From positions 22,976,198-23,040,197 of the forward strand of contig NW_024881321.1 of assembly GCF_018691265.1 (NCBI RefSeq): a stretch of 64,000 nt of DNA, read 5' to 3'. The notes beneath the pieces were generated by a model. It had not been told where the DNA came from. It searched no databases and saw only the letters and a list, made by a program, of their open reading frames with translations. This DNA comes from Tyto alba. Its lineage: Eukaryota; Chordata; Aves; Strigiformes; Tytonidae. This document shows, piece by piece, positions 35,425-47,885 of the stretch (its first letter is position 1; each line of letters starts with the position of its first letter). A program made the position numbers and the translations under genes.

Positions 35425-36483
35425 TGTCCTGGTTTGAACTCAGAGGGCAATTGAGCACCACACAGCTGCTCACTCCCCCTTACCCCCCCAGTGCTGAGGA
35501 GAAAATAAACATATGTTAGAGATTGAAGATAAGGACATGGAGGGTTAAATCACCTATTATGGTCATGGGCAAAAGACTGACCCATTAGTGGAAGGAGAAA
35601 AACAAAATAAATGTAATTCAAATGCTAATAACACCACCACTTAACAAAGTAGGACAGTGAGAAGCATTATCACATCTTGAAAACATCTCCCCCCCACTCC
35701 TCCATTCTTCCTAGGCTCCGCTCTGCTCCCAGTATCTCTACCTATTCCCCCAGTGGCGCAGCAGCAGGGAATGTGGGGTGCAGTCAGTGCTGCAGCTTCT
35801 TCCATCTCGGAGTGAGGAGTTTCTGGAACTTCTTCCCTCTCCTCCACCATGGTCCCTCTCTCCCAGGAGACAGACCTTCAAAAGCTTTCTCCAACCTGAG
35901 TCCCTCCAAAGGGCAGCAGCATTTCCTTACACTGTTACAGAGTGGGACACCACATTTCTCCAACTTGAGTCTCTCCCATGGGCTGCAGCCCTTCCTTAGC
36001 TGCTCCAGTGTGGGACACCCCAGCATGTTACAATCCTTCCAGCGCCAAACTACAACAGTAGGGGCTGCTTCTTCCCACAGGATCCTGGCTGTGTCCAGGG
36101 GCAGTCACCTAAATGTTAGGGGGGCCCCCCACAGGCCATGTATCAGCATCTGCTCCACTGTAGACCTCCATGGGTGGCAGTGGGGGGACACCCTGCCATC
36201 TCATCACAGGATATAGGGGGTCTCTGCTCCGGCATGTCTCCCTCCTCCTCTCTTCATCCATTCGCTCCATTGACCTTGGTGTTCACGCAGCTGCCACAAC
36301 TCCTCCTCACAAGTCCAACTCCTCCTCACCACATCCCTTCTTAAATGATTGACTCAGCCTCTGTGCAGAGGTGGGGCCAACTTGGAGCTGGGGGAACTTC
36401 AAGACGCTTCTCACAGGGGGCCACGCCTATAGCCCCCTCCCCTGCTACCAAAAAAAACCCACCTTTCACTCAAACCCAGGACA
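35425..36483 (+). mobile_element. solo LTR, 'TGTCCTGGTTTGA' family (ERVL-like)
   Basis: 1,059 bp from TGTCCTGGTTTGAACTC to CACTCAAACCCAGGACA. The termini are mutual inverted repeats (TGTCCTGG.TTTGA). A 5-bp duplication flanks it, with no internal retroviral coding, so it is a solo LTR. The middle holds two ~69-bp tandem units starting at 35889 and 35958 (CTCCAACNTGAGTC...). The long open frame 35677-36216 lies wholly inside the LTR and has no retroviral or host similarity that I recognise. Five-base duplications point to an ERVL-type integrase; the class is inferred, not read from a polymerase. Confidence 0.88.
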
Positions 36484-36488
36484 GTGTG
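36484..36488. repeat. right target-site duplication (gtgtg)
   Basis: Partner of 35420-35424. Confidence 0.8.
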
Positions 36489-39368
36489 GTTTTGCTTTTT
36501 GATCTCACCAGAAATAGTCAAAGCAGTTAAAACATTGTAAATATAAATGCATATTTTGCCCTGTTATGCAAATATGATAGATCACATTCAATATATGTGT
36601 AGTTGAGATAATAATGTTCAAAAAGGAGAAATCAGTACACTATTTCTAATAAATACATATATTCTAATAATCTGTTATTTATATGCTCATGATATGGATA
36701 ATTATTTTAAATATATGATCCTAGGTTCCAGGTCTTTTTAGTAGCATTGCCACTTTTATTCTGTTTGTGTGTTGTGTTTTTTTTCCTTGTCATCAATATT
36801 TTTTTTTTAATACAAATATGTTTGTTTTTTATTTTCTAATTTTTGTAATGCTTTAACTAGAAAAAAATGTTACATATCATATGTAATACAACAGCTACAT
36901 GAAATGTAGTGAGGTAGTTTCTGGAGAGACTGAAGAGAAAATTGGAGGTATCTATACATTCATATTGGTAAAATCTTGGAGTTATGTATACATATACATA
37001 CTTTTCTTCTCTCCAAAGTTGTAGTCAGTTTGGGATGAAGATATTAGGACACTTAAAGCTTTATTGTAAAGTATACTTGAATTTTTATAAAAAAAAATAT
37101 TTTCCTCTCCTTGCACTAAAATGATGAGAGGTAAATGCAGACTTAATAGAGATATTCACATTCAGTATTTTACAATTACAGTTTAGAAACATGGTCAATG
37201 GAAATGATTTGAGCAACCAGGAAATTTTGTAGATAATTAGTATAGAAAGGAAAATTTATAATGGTAAATAAGAAGAGGGAAGTCTAGAAACTCTGATTCA
37301 TTAATAAGAAACAAAAAAGATTTTTAAATCAGTTTGAAGAGTTTAATTCATCCATATTTTTAAGGCCAGTTCTTTCTCTATAAATTCCTTAAAATATAAA
37401 TAATGAAATCAAATATTAATATAATAATTATTATTAATAGAAAAGAAGAATTTATACAAATAAATAATAAAATACATTTGATGAATTAATAAGACTTAGT
37501 GATTAATCATAAGTATGAAAATAATTACATGAAGAAAACAATAAATTCAAGTGATCATAAAAAAGCAAAAATCTTTTTACCTCCCAGCAATACACCCTCA
37601 GTCTTTCACCTCAAAATCCTATAAATTCTATATTTATAGACTCTCAGGACAGGTTTTTTTTTCAGGAAAAAAAATCTACAAATGAGACCCGAGGGACCTG
37701 CACTGAATTCCCTTTGCAACACATATTCTGTGAACTTGGAAAAGTCGTAACAGCTCTCTGGAATGGTTTCTGCACATGCAGTGTTAGGCAGCTATGACAA
37801 AGGTGTCTACATCACATGATCACTCATTACAATCAATAGAGAAAAACTCTTTTTTAGACCAGATTAATCTGATTTACTTTAAATGCCTGCATCATGAAGA
37901 GACAATGTGTCTCTCAACCACAAAATGAGCCTGGAATGAATCCCATTTTGCATCTTTCTTTTGCCAGTTGTAAAATAAGTAATGTAGTCCAGCCTTTCTC
38001 CTCACAAGAATCATAAGATTTAAATCTGAAGTACTCTGAGTTGCACAGGGTTTATAGATAAATATTAACCTGTGGACATTGAAATAGAATTTATAGATCC
38101 ATTTATCAACAAATAATTCTGATATAACAACCCACTAATGAATTACCCATAATATGAAAATTTCTATATCTTATAAAAGTACAGACAGAAGTGCCTGATT
38201 TATAGAGTTATGAAAAAAAGGAACTTGAAACTGAATCCTAAAGATAAGCATGTCCTGAAGTCAGACCTGCTTTTGCTCTTCTACAAATATATTTTAATTA
38301 AAGATACAGGATTAAGACTATGTTTTCAATGATATTCTACTGTTTCAGAAGACATACTTGTGATAAAGCATAAACAAACTCAAGGTTTTATGAATATATC
38401 ATGTCGGGAGGAATAAATATACAGGTAACATAATTAAGAAAGCTTGAACAACAATCCCACTAATTTTTTCTTTTTTTTTTTTTTCTTTCCACTTTGAATT
38501 TACAGTTTCAGCAATATGCAATACGACTTTAACCTAGAACTGCTGAACTTAGTTTCAGCCATTGGAAACTACAGCTCTGAAGTTCTTCACATCTAACAAA
38601 TGTCAGGCTTCATGTTCACTACAAAAATAATGTGTTCTTTCTTTGTTTGATTTGTGTAATTTCACTAAAATGTTACAAGCAATATATTTTTATTTTCCTT
38701 TGCAACCAGGCAGTGGAGTTTAGTCTCTGCATTTCTGCTAGGAGACAGAAAGTTGGTTTGAACACTGTATTTCTCCCTATGGATTATAATATAGATAGGT
38801 TTACCTGTGAAGAGAAACCACATTGCTTCATAGCCAAAGTTGCAAAAAAATTTCTAGCTTCCTTATGAGAAATAAGCCACAGTGCTCTTACACTGAAATT
38901 TATATTCCCTGTGAACCAGCAATGACATTTAAAAGAAGCAAGGGAAACTATTATACTGTATTCACCCAGTTTACCTGGCACCAGAAGAATCATCTACATG
39001 GAGACATTTGCTCTTTGTTGTGAAACTGATGACAGGACATTAGTAAAGTTCTGAAGATCTATTAAGATAGTGTATCACCTTGAAGAGTAGTAGACATTCA
39101 GTAAAAAAAAAAAAAAAAAGTTGTTCATTAAAAAAAGACAGATACTGAGCAGCAAGCTGATAACAACAGGAAATCTTTTTTCTATATAATTACTAATGTA
39201 TTGCAGGCTATGATTACTAGTCCTTCTACCACAATTAAATATTTTCAGAATAGGTTGAGTACTACCAACAAAATAATCATGTGCCTTCACACATCATAAT
39301 GTCTTTCACAATGCTCTGTTTAAAAGAACTGTAGTCAATAAATAAAATATTCCTTATTAGGTTATATA
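36489..39368. other. AT-rich intergenic DNA
   Basis: Very AT-rich, especially 37380-37580 with many AATAA/ATTAA words. No gene or large repeat recognised; A run at 39102-39119. Confidence 0.55.
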
Positions 39369-40640
39369 ATGATGCCTGGCCAGGCTAAGATCAAGACCAT
39401 TACAGGAGCCATCAGCCCCTCAAAGGCTCATCTCCACAAAACCAAAGGAGCACAGGGGCACAAAGGCATGCAGGAACTCAAATTAAGGACTCAGAGGAAG
39501 GGCTGTCTCAGGAAAACCTTCACCCCAGTGTCCATGCTTGAAACCCATCAAGAAGAGTAAAGGTAAGAAGCTCTCCAGAGCACCTTTGGAACTGAGGACT
39601 TCCACTGCATAGAGGTATGAGAGACCTTATGGGGTGTAGGGGAAGAGCATTTTGGGATTGCACAAGCCTTGCTATGGGATTTTTAGTAGAAGAACAAAAG
39701 GTGGGGAAAGGGAGGAATGCAGGTGATTTAAAATGCCAACTGAAGTGGGGTGTTAGGTCATAAGGGCCAGTGTGTCTGTGGTGCCAGGAACTGGAGTGAG
39801 CATAGGTGCATGCATGAGTGTGTGACCACTAGTGAAGATCAAGCTGGTCTAGTCAGCGAGCAGAAGTGGCCTGGCGTGTGCATGTCTCTAAGGGTGAGCC
39901 GGCTGTTGGAGGGACCAGGAGTGTTCCATCCAGGTTCTGGAGAGACTTTGGGCACTGGGGGATGAACTGGGAGACGTGTTTTTGTCTGTGTATGTGTGTG
40001 TAAGGGTGAAGCACCTGGGGAGGATCAAGAATGAGGTACAGGATTGACTGAGTGACCATGGTCAGATACTGGGCGATATGATGTGTGTGTTTCTGCACCA
40101 GTGGTAGACTTGGGGACTTGTATGTCCAGGTGCCAGAAACTGGGGAAATAGGGGTCTGGGGACAGCTACTTAGTAGAATGAGTGTCTGAGCCCAACTGCT
40201 AGAGGGATCCACATTGCACTTATGTACGCATGCACATATATATTTCCCACTAACAGACCTTCACTCTAATCAGCCAGGGGAGGGGATAACTGGATGAGGC
40301 CATTATTGCTGTTTGTGTTTCATTGCTGAGTGTTCCTCTGTTGACTGTGCGTGTGTGTATATATATATCTATGTAAACATACATGTATGTATATATACAT
40401 ATATATGCGTTGTATGTATGTATTTGTGTGTGTATGTACCTACTAGGAACACTTGCTCAGCCTTGCTTACTGGCTGACCTGGGGACATGGAGCCGTGGCA
40501 ATGTCACTTCTGTTGGGCTGCCAGATTCATGCTCCACTCCCTTGAGCCTCAACACCCTTAATAGTGTTTACACAGGTTTCCATCCATTTCTTCCTCTCCT
40601 GCCACAGAACTTTTCTTTAAACAATTATCACTAACTTTTT
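39369..40640 (+). other. GC-rich segment of unknown class, possibly an old repeat
   Basis: About 1.27 kb is clearly richer in G and C than its neighbours. It has TG-rich phrases (GTGTGTGTAAGGG, GATGTGTGTGTTTC), a TA/TG microsatellite at 40350-40440 and a strong 5' splice consensus, AAAG|GTAAGA, at 39560-39567. A 63-codon frame (39369-39560) stops just before that splice site. I do not recognise a protein. It could be an eroded retroelement non-coding region or a non-coding transcript; the sharp change in composition favours an insertion. The strand given follows the splice motif only. Confidence 0.35.
40350..40440. repeat. TG/TA-rich microsatellite
   Basis: Alternating TG, TA and TATG units inside the GC-rich segment. 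Confidence 0.85.
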
Positions 40641-42794
40641 CCTGGGAAACAAAACATAACAACTGATGGAAGATAGAGTAATGTCATTTAGAAATCACTG
40701 CATGTGTACAAATGTAAAGTAACTGGGAGAACTGGTAGATGTGAGTATTCAATCTCCTATCCTTTATCTGGTAAGGTTTCCTAGGATATGCATCTAGTTC
40801 CTGAGTGAGAAAGAAACAGGGAGAGGAAGAGCTTTGCCTGTCTAGTAGCCTGTAAGTTAACTGACTTCCTTCAAATTATAAATGTTTAAATCCACAAAAA
40901 AATGGGAAGCTTACTCATCACAAATAAAAGAGACAGGCTTAAAATCTTTTCAAGGCATAATGGGCTTTCAGACAGGACATAAAGGAGAACAGAGGTAGGG
41001 ATGTACACATGAATGCTAGTGCATATTTTACACATTTTACACACACTCACATACAAATTTATTTAAAAGTACTCTTCACTTATTTCCATTCAGAGAGAAA
41101 GTCGTTATAATAACACCTGTTTTAAAGGAGAAAGACATGTCCATCTACTTAATATACTAGACAATTTCTAAGCCAAAGAGAAAACTTATGGTATTAAACA
41201 TCTTCTTAACAGTATTGTTGTTCTGCAATTATTACAAAGAAATTGTAGTGTGGAACAATACACAAAGAATATATGCCAATAAAAAAGGTGCATTTTAAAT
41301 TGTTTTGTGAATACATGACCTGCAGTTAGACATAACTGTAGAATTGTGTTTGAATGAAACCTAACATGACAGTTGAGGGAGCACACTCATTTAGTAACAG
41401 TTGATGAATTAAGAAACTCTATTACTTTTTAAAATCACTTGAGAAGCCTCCTCTCAATCCCTTTGGATGCCTAGTTGATTCTTTTGGACAGCATGTCAAA
41501 AAGATTTGGAAACACACAGCTTGTACAAACCACTATGTCTAGCTTAGCCTCTTTTTCACTTTCTAAAGAGACTTACATTAAAGCTTTATATTTCCATTCC
41601 AATAAATACTTTGTGTATAAGAGTTTTCCTTTTGGGACAAAACATTGCTGATTATCACAAAATTTCTTCTAAACTGAATACATAACCTTTAACATCCATC
41701 ACTTTTAAATGTTTCCTTTCAAAGAAGAAGAATATGTTAAAGACACAAAATCTAAACATCCTTAATGGTGATAAACCACTCCTTTATATTTATGAATAAC
41801 AGAAAATGAAACCTTTTACAAAAATATACTTTTCCAGGAAAAAATCTTAATATGGCAGTACAAGTATCTAATTATTAAAGCTAAATACCACAAATATCAT
41901 AAACATAGTGTCAGCAAAACGAGTATGAAAGATCTATTTGAACTTGACAGTTGTGGTTTCTAAAATGTTCTCAAAGCAATCAAGGATTGACTATGATTAA
42001 GCTAAAAAAACTTACATACCGAAAAGATAACTCCCACCACTCACAAAGACCTCAAACAAAGTAATTTCAGTTACTCTGTTATGGATTTAGACCTTTTCAG
42101 TTACCCTTGATATTTCATTTCTAGAATAGACTGTTTCAATGAATTCCTCATGAAGCACAAATTAATATGAGTCTTCATCAGATAAGAAATCAGCTGTCCT
42201 CTGAGTAGTGGAAGATAAAGTCAGTGTCATTACATATAAAAAGGCAGAACTTCTGAAACAGACCTTTTTTAATTAGAGACTGTAATTATAGTACAAACAA
42301 ATATGTTTCTATGCAGCACAAGTTCTAGCTCCAACTTCTCATTTACCAAGGGATGCTCTGAGACTTAAAAAAACTGTCTAGTGCTTAACACCATGAACAA
42401 CACTTTAGTTTAACAACTCCATGAAAACATAACTTTAAAGGGAGCAAAATACAGTTGCTAATTAATTTTCTCTCTGGCTTTTGGAAGTTATTAAGAGTCA
42501 ACAGTGTTCTGAGTCGTGGATTAGAAGTCTTCTCCCATGAAAAACACATGAATTCTCTCTTACTGTAATAGCACTAATAACATATTATGAATATAAAGTA
42601 CTTTTCTTACAGTACTGTGTCTCTCTGTCCAGACTTTAAAATTTTAATTATATTATATGCATACATTTAGTGACAGTAAGAAAAAAATTACTTGTCTTTT
42701 TCTCCTAGTCCTGTATGTTTTAAAATGAATCAATGTTTATAATTGTTAGCTATGTAAAAACAAAATCTCACCATTGATATTAATATCTTAGAGC
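40641..42794. other. AT-rich intergenic DNA
   Basis: Nothing recognised. Confidence 0.55.
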
Positions 42795-43260
42795 TGAAGT
42801 GGAGCCCCTGCTCCAATGATGCATTAATTGTACTCACAGTATTCCTGACAGATGCTTGCCTAGCTTCATTTCAAGATCCTCATAACAGAGATTTAACAGC
42901 CTAACAGACAGTGTATTTAAAAGTTCTGCTACCTTTATTATAAAGTTCTATGTGTTTTTTTTAACTACATCTAACCTAATTTTCCCCCATTACAAGATCA
43001 TATCCTAGAAATTATTCTTTTCCTCTTTACACAATACTCTTAAGTATTAAGAAGAATGTCACCTTGTTCCTTCCATAGTTTTCTCTTTGTTAGCATAAAC
43101 AGTTCAGTTCATTCAATCTTCTCATAGAAACTGTATTTTCTAGACACTGATCACCTTTTTGATGTCCTCTGGTCTTTTTTCAGCTGTTCTAAATCATTCT
43201 TAAAGTATGGTGCACAAACCTGAAAATAGGAGTTTAGCTGAGGCCTTTCTGGTTTTGAAC
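42795..43260 (-). mobile_element. ancient CR1 LINE fragment
   Basis: The plus strand reads like a decayed mirror of the CR1 3' region: GCTCCAATGATGC..., then CATTCAATCTTCTCATAGAAACTG and TTTTTGATGTCCTCTGGTC, ending with ATGGTGCACAAACCTGAAAAT and GTTTAGCTGAGGCC, which correspond to the usual CR1 'compared with/not an artefact' order. Too diverged for codon-level reading. Boundaries are approximate. Confidence 0.65.
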
Positions 43261-46200
43261 AAACAGGAAGTACTACTATTTGTTGCACATCTGTTTTCTT
43301 TGCAAAAATAGTCTTTAATCACAGTCAGTTCATGAACCACCATGAAAATGTCAATTCATGCAAAATTACTATCTAATACTTTTGTTCTGCTGTTATTTGG
43401 ATATCTTATTGTTCTGCCTCAACCAAAAAAATTCCTAATACTTTACCAAGGGATCCAAGGATTTTTATATATATATAATATATATGCATGCATATGTGCC
43501 TCTGCATGCATATATGCATGCATATATCTTTTACACTGTAATCTTTGTACATGAACTTTTATTTCTTTCAAACATCTGGTTGTTTTTCCTTCAAATAAAT
43601 AAATAAACAGCAAAAATGTGTTATTCATTGTTATTACAGAGTAAATGTGGTCATACTCAAGGAAATGGTTCAGCACTGTACAACTGCTTTGTCCTGCCTT
43701 AAGCTTTCCTGTAACTTAAATGAAAAAGACATGTATTTCATTACTGAAGAATCCAGATCAAGCATGGAGCATGAACCTCATTCTCTTTAATGTCTTCAAA
43801 GGACCGGTTAAACAAATAGTATTGTATGTGCCAGGGCAAATGTAGACACACATATTTTAAGAAATGGAAGTGTGAAGTTCAGGAATTACTGAATTTTGAC
43901 TGAAATAAATAAAAAATCATATCCTAGAGTTAAGCTTTTAAATTTAATTTTCAGTCTGCAAATATACCTTTATGTAATATAATGACCTTTTGATTATTGA
44001 AGACCATGAATCTACAGTTTATTCATTGGTACTGCACAGCTGACACAGTTCTGGGAGAGAGAGAGTTAAATTTTTATTATTAGAACTCTGAATTCAAAAA
44101 TTATAACAGGATCTTTTCCATAAACCAGAGAAAATGTCATCATTTATCTGTCAGATCCTGCAGTAAGCTAACAAGACTGACAGTTTAAAAGCTTCTTTTT
44201 AATTTATCAGCTTTTTTTTTTTTGTTTTTTGTTTTTTTTTTTTAATTTGCTATAAGCGTTAAGAAAATATCTCTACAGAATTTAGAATGTCTCTAGACGA
44301 GGAGTGTCCTCCATGTCTCCAGGAATGAGCAGTGCTTTTACAGATTTGGTCATTTAGATTAGCATTAACAAGGTGCCTTGGAAAATAAAATAGAACCCAA
44401 TGTATGTTTATTGCCCCTTTGTTTTTCCTATTCAGATCTGCATGTCAAGAGGAACAAGCACCAAAGACAAATAAATTTTGTTTCTTCTTCTCTCTCCCAC
44501 ATTCATGTGGACACAATCTCTATACAGAGATAAAGGAAAATAGCAGACTCACGCTGTCTTTTCAGAGATATTTTTGTTCCATATATATTAAAAAATCTGT
44601 TTGATATAAAGGCAGTGTTTGATCAAATACTTATTGATTAGAGGGATATTCAGTCTCTACAGTGTCTTTGCTATTATGAATGGATAAGAATATGAGTAGT
44701 GTTACAGTAAAATGTTAATAATCATGGAAATCTACTAAATTTGCTACTTAAACTGTCAATGACTGTACTTCATGAATAGTAAATCTTTAATACTTTCTTT
44801 AATATATTAAATTGGCAGGCCCTGATCTAACACTTGCTCAAGCTATATTCCTTATGAGTTTTCTGGATCAATAGATTGCATATAATATTCATATATAGCA
44901 CTAAACATTAATACTTAAAAGACTATACTAACTACAGAGCATTCATAGATTTATGGGTTCTTCACAGACATTTAAGAATGCAGGGAAGAATTTAATGTCT
45001 AAGAAGACAATCATATGGAAGTGAAAAGTAATAGTATTAAAATGTCCTATTCATAGATGATGAGGTTCAGCCGTTTCTCATTAGTGCTGTATTTTTTTTT
45101 TTTTTCCGTTAAAACTTGCCTTGTTCAGAAGCTTAATTTTCCAGAACAAAAAGCCCTTAAGTATTTTGTTCTTTCTTGTGATTTAACCCTTGTACAGGAT
45201 CCTTTTAGGATTACCTTTGTTTCCACTGTACCTCAACATATATGAGACACTCCACTGTATGTATGAATAGAGGTAGCTCTTCATTTGAATAACACGAAGT
45301 ACAGTCTTGTAATTGTTTAGAAAATAAGATTCTAGGAGAAAATGTAGATGAGTAGTATAAACGATGGGAAAATACATAATTTTTATTTCTAAAAAACATC
45401 TCGATGAATTAAAATGCAGGATGTATAATGGGGAACAAAAATTGGAACCAGTTAACCATTAGTTCAAGAAAAAATACCACTCTAGCAAACACACATTTTT
45501 TAATAAATGTAACAATAAATAAAAATGCAAAAGAAAAAAGCTGTATGTCTTATGGCCTAATGTTCATGTAGAAAGATTTTTGTAAGTTATGCTCTTTGAA
45601 TGAAAATTATGGTGCTGTTCATAACATTTTCAACTCTTGCTCAGATTTGCTGATGACAGATTAGTTAAGGTATGGTATAAAAGCCAATCTGCCTAAATGC
45701 TGTTTTGGTGTTAAACCTTAGGTTTTGTTTCTGCATTATTAGTTAATTCTATTGATGCCTACCTGGCTGTCTACTTCACCAGGAAGTTTTCTCAGTATTT
45801 ACTCAAATTTTTTGACAGGGAAAACGTAACATATAATAAGCATGGAGTTAAGAATTTATGTGATTCCGAATAATGTTTTAACTGTCCAAAGGTCAAAATT
45901 ATCTAATACAGAAAACCCTTACTAATAACACAGTTAGGTTTATTATCAAAACAAGTGGGTGTCCTAACATCAGTAGTTGGAGGGGCCTTGGCTCTCTCAA
46001 TCTAGGGAGTGTCCAAAAGACCCTGTAATAATTTTAGGTAGTGCTGGGATTTCATCTTTGCTAATACCCCTAACATGCACTAACAATCACAAAGAAAATA
46101 TTTTGTAACTGTCACACAAATTTCTTTTCTATAAACAATCCAAACCTGTTAGCAAATAAGGAATTCCTTATTGAACTTCCTGAATTTTAAGCTTACCTTG

Positions 46201-46273
46201 TTGATGGGCCAGATGACTTGTGTATTCCAACTCATGTTTACTACGAATGATTGACAAGCACCTTTAATGGCTG
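43261..46273. other. AT-rich intergenic DNA
   Basis: Contains an alternating (AT)(GCAT) stretch at 43463-43526 and T runs at 44211-44242 and 45091-45106. No gene recognised. Confidence 0.55.
43463..43526. repeat. TATA/TGCATGCA-type alternating repeat
   Basis: Alternating purine-pyrimidine sequence with ATGCATGCATAT repeated, a composition prone to cruciform or Z-like structure. Confidence 0.8.
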
Positions 46274-46342
46274 CTGGAGTATTGATCCATTACTACATCC
46301 ACATCAATACTGGAGTATTGATCTATTACTACATCCACATCT
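46274..46342. repeat. two-copy 36-bp tandem repeat
   Basis: CTGGAGTATTGATCCATTAC at 46274 recurs as CTGGAGTATTGATCTATTAC at 46310 with the same downstream ACTACATCCACATC. One mismatch was seen over about 33 bases, so the duplication is fairly recent. Confidence 0.9.
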
Positions 46343-46524
46343 TAAGAAAGCTTAGCAGGTATATAGGTGGAGAAATTAGAGGTGGGTAATGTCAAAACAA
46401 TACAGTCTGACAAACTGAAATATTTAATTATTGATAACTGTGTTCAACTGAAAAAATCAGGTGTCATTTTTGACACAAAATCCTTCATGTGTGAAATAAT
46501 GAGTTTTGAAAACTTTATTTTTTC

Positions 46525-46529
46525 CATGA
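46525..46529. repeat. left target-site duplication (catga)
   Basis: CATGA, repeated exactly at 47602-47606. Confidence 0.93.
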
Positions 46530-47601
46530 TGTCGTGCTTTGAGCCTGGTTGGAAGCCAAACAGCACACAGCCACTCAATTCCCCTTCTCTTCCGGCAATG
46601 AGAAGGGACAGATGAGCAATGTTTGGGATTTGAGATAGGACCAGGAGGGCTAGATCACCCATTATGGTCACAGGCAATAGGCAGACTCATTAGGGGAAGA
46701 AAAAAAGAACATACATTTATTATAGACATTAACAACACTTAACAGAGTAGGACAGTGAGAAGCATTGCTACATCTTGAGAACACCTTCCCCCCACCCCTC
46801 CCTTCTTCCCTGGCTCAGCTCTGCTCCTGATATCTCAACCTCCTCCCCTCAGTGGCACAGGGAGCAGGGAATGGGGGGTGTAGTCACTGCTGTTGCTTCT
46901 TCCACCTTCAGTGTGGGGAGCTTCTGGAACTTGTTCCCCCTGCTCCATCATGGTCCCCTTCTCACAGGAGACAGTCCTCCACAAACTTTCTCCAATGTGA
47001 GTCCCTCCCACAGGCTGCAGTGTTTCCTTACACTGTTCTGTAGTGGGTCACCAACTTTCTCCAAGTGGAGTCCCTCCCATGGGTTGCAGCCCTTCCCGAG
47101 CTGCTCCAGTGTGGGACATCCCACATGCTGCAATCTTCCCAGTGCTGAACTACAACAGTGGGGCTTCCTTTTCCCAGAAGATCCTGGCCTTCTTTGGGCA
47201 CAATCACCTTAATCATTAGGTGAAAAACACAAGCCATAAATCAGTGTCTGCTCCACTATAGATCTTCATGGGTGACAGTAGGGGGCCGCCCTGCCATCTC
47301 ACCACAGATACATGAGGGTGTATGCTCTGGCACACTTCCCCCATCCTTTCTTCATCCGTTCCTCCACTGACTTTGGTGTTCACACAGTTGCCACAACTCC
47401 TCCTCACAAGTCCCACTGATCATCACCAGGTCCCTTCTTAAATATGTTATCGGTGAGGAACATCCAATTGGCTCAGTTTTGGTGCAGAGTTGGTGCTGAC
47501 TTGGAGCTGGGGGACCTTCAAGAAGTTTCTCACAGGAGGCCATCCCTATAGCCCCCTCCCCTGCTACCAAAAAAACCCACCACTCATTCAAACCCAGGAC
47601 A
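46530..47601 (+). mobile_element. solo LTR, 'TGTCCTGGTTTGA' family (ERVL-like)
   Basis: 1,072 bp from TGTCGTGCTTTGAGCC to CATTCAAACCCAGGACA, with a perfect 5-bp duplication. It is co-linear with 35425-36483 over its whole length, including AGTAGGACAGTGAGAAGCATT, the ~69-bp internal units (CTCCAA..GAGTCCCTCCCA), and the 3' block TTGGAGCTGGGGGA with CCCCTCCCCTGCTACCAAAAAAA. No internal viral region, so a solo LTR left by LTR-LTR recombination. The reading frame 46775-47212 is an accident of the GC-rich middle. Confidence 0.92.
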
Positions 47602-47606
47602 CATGA
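47602..47606. repeat. right target-site duplication (catga)
   Basis: Partner of 46525-46529. Confidence 0.93.
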
Positions 47607-47885
47607 AGCTGTACTTTAATGGAAAATTCCCAGCTAACTTGAGCTGTAATTCCTTTTCTTTCTTCACCCCTGCATAATTATTGCTTTACTTGTTTGTATT
47701 GCAATGTTTTTACTCCAAAAAAAACAAAAGAACCTAGGTAATGAGTTATACACTGATAAGTTTATTAGGACCTTAGACATCTGTTTGGTTTTAAATGCTC
47801 AAAATAAAGATTTCACCATTGTCCAGTAGTGAGCAACAAACACCTAGAAAGATGTCACCTAACCCCCCACAAATTTATATAGGTC

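Noticed and set aside
35677..36216. 179-codon open frame
   Set aside because: Lies wholly inside a solo LTR; serine/proline-rich wording follows the LTR's C/T-rich composition, and the same region of 46775-47212 is open in a non-homologous way.
46274..46342. CRISPR-like array
   Set aside because: Only two direct units with no spacers; this is vertebrate DNA.
47602..47885. Internal region of a provirus between the LTRs at 46.5 and 47.9 kb
   Set aside because: Too short, and it lacks a primer-binding site, coding sequence and polypurine tract; the left LTR has its own perfect target duplication.
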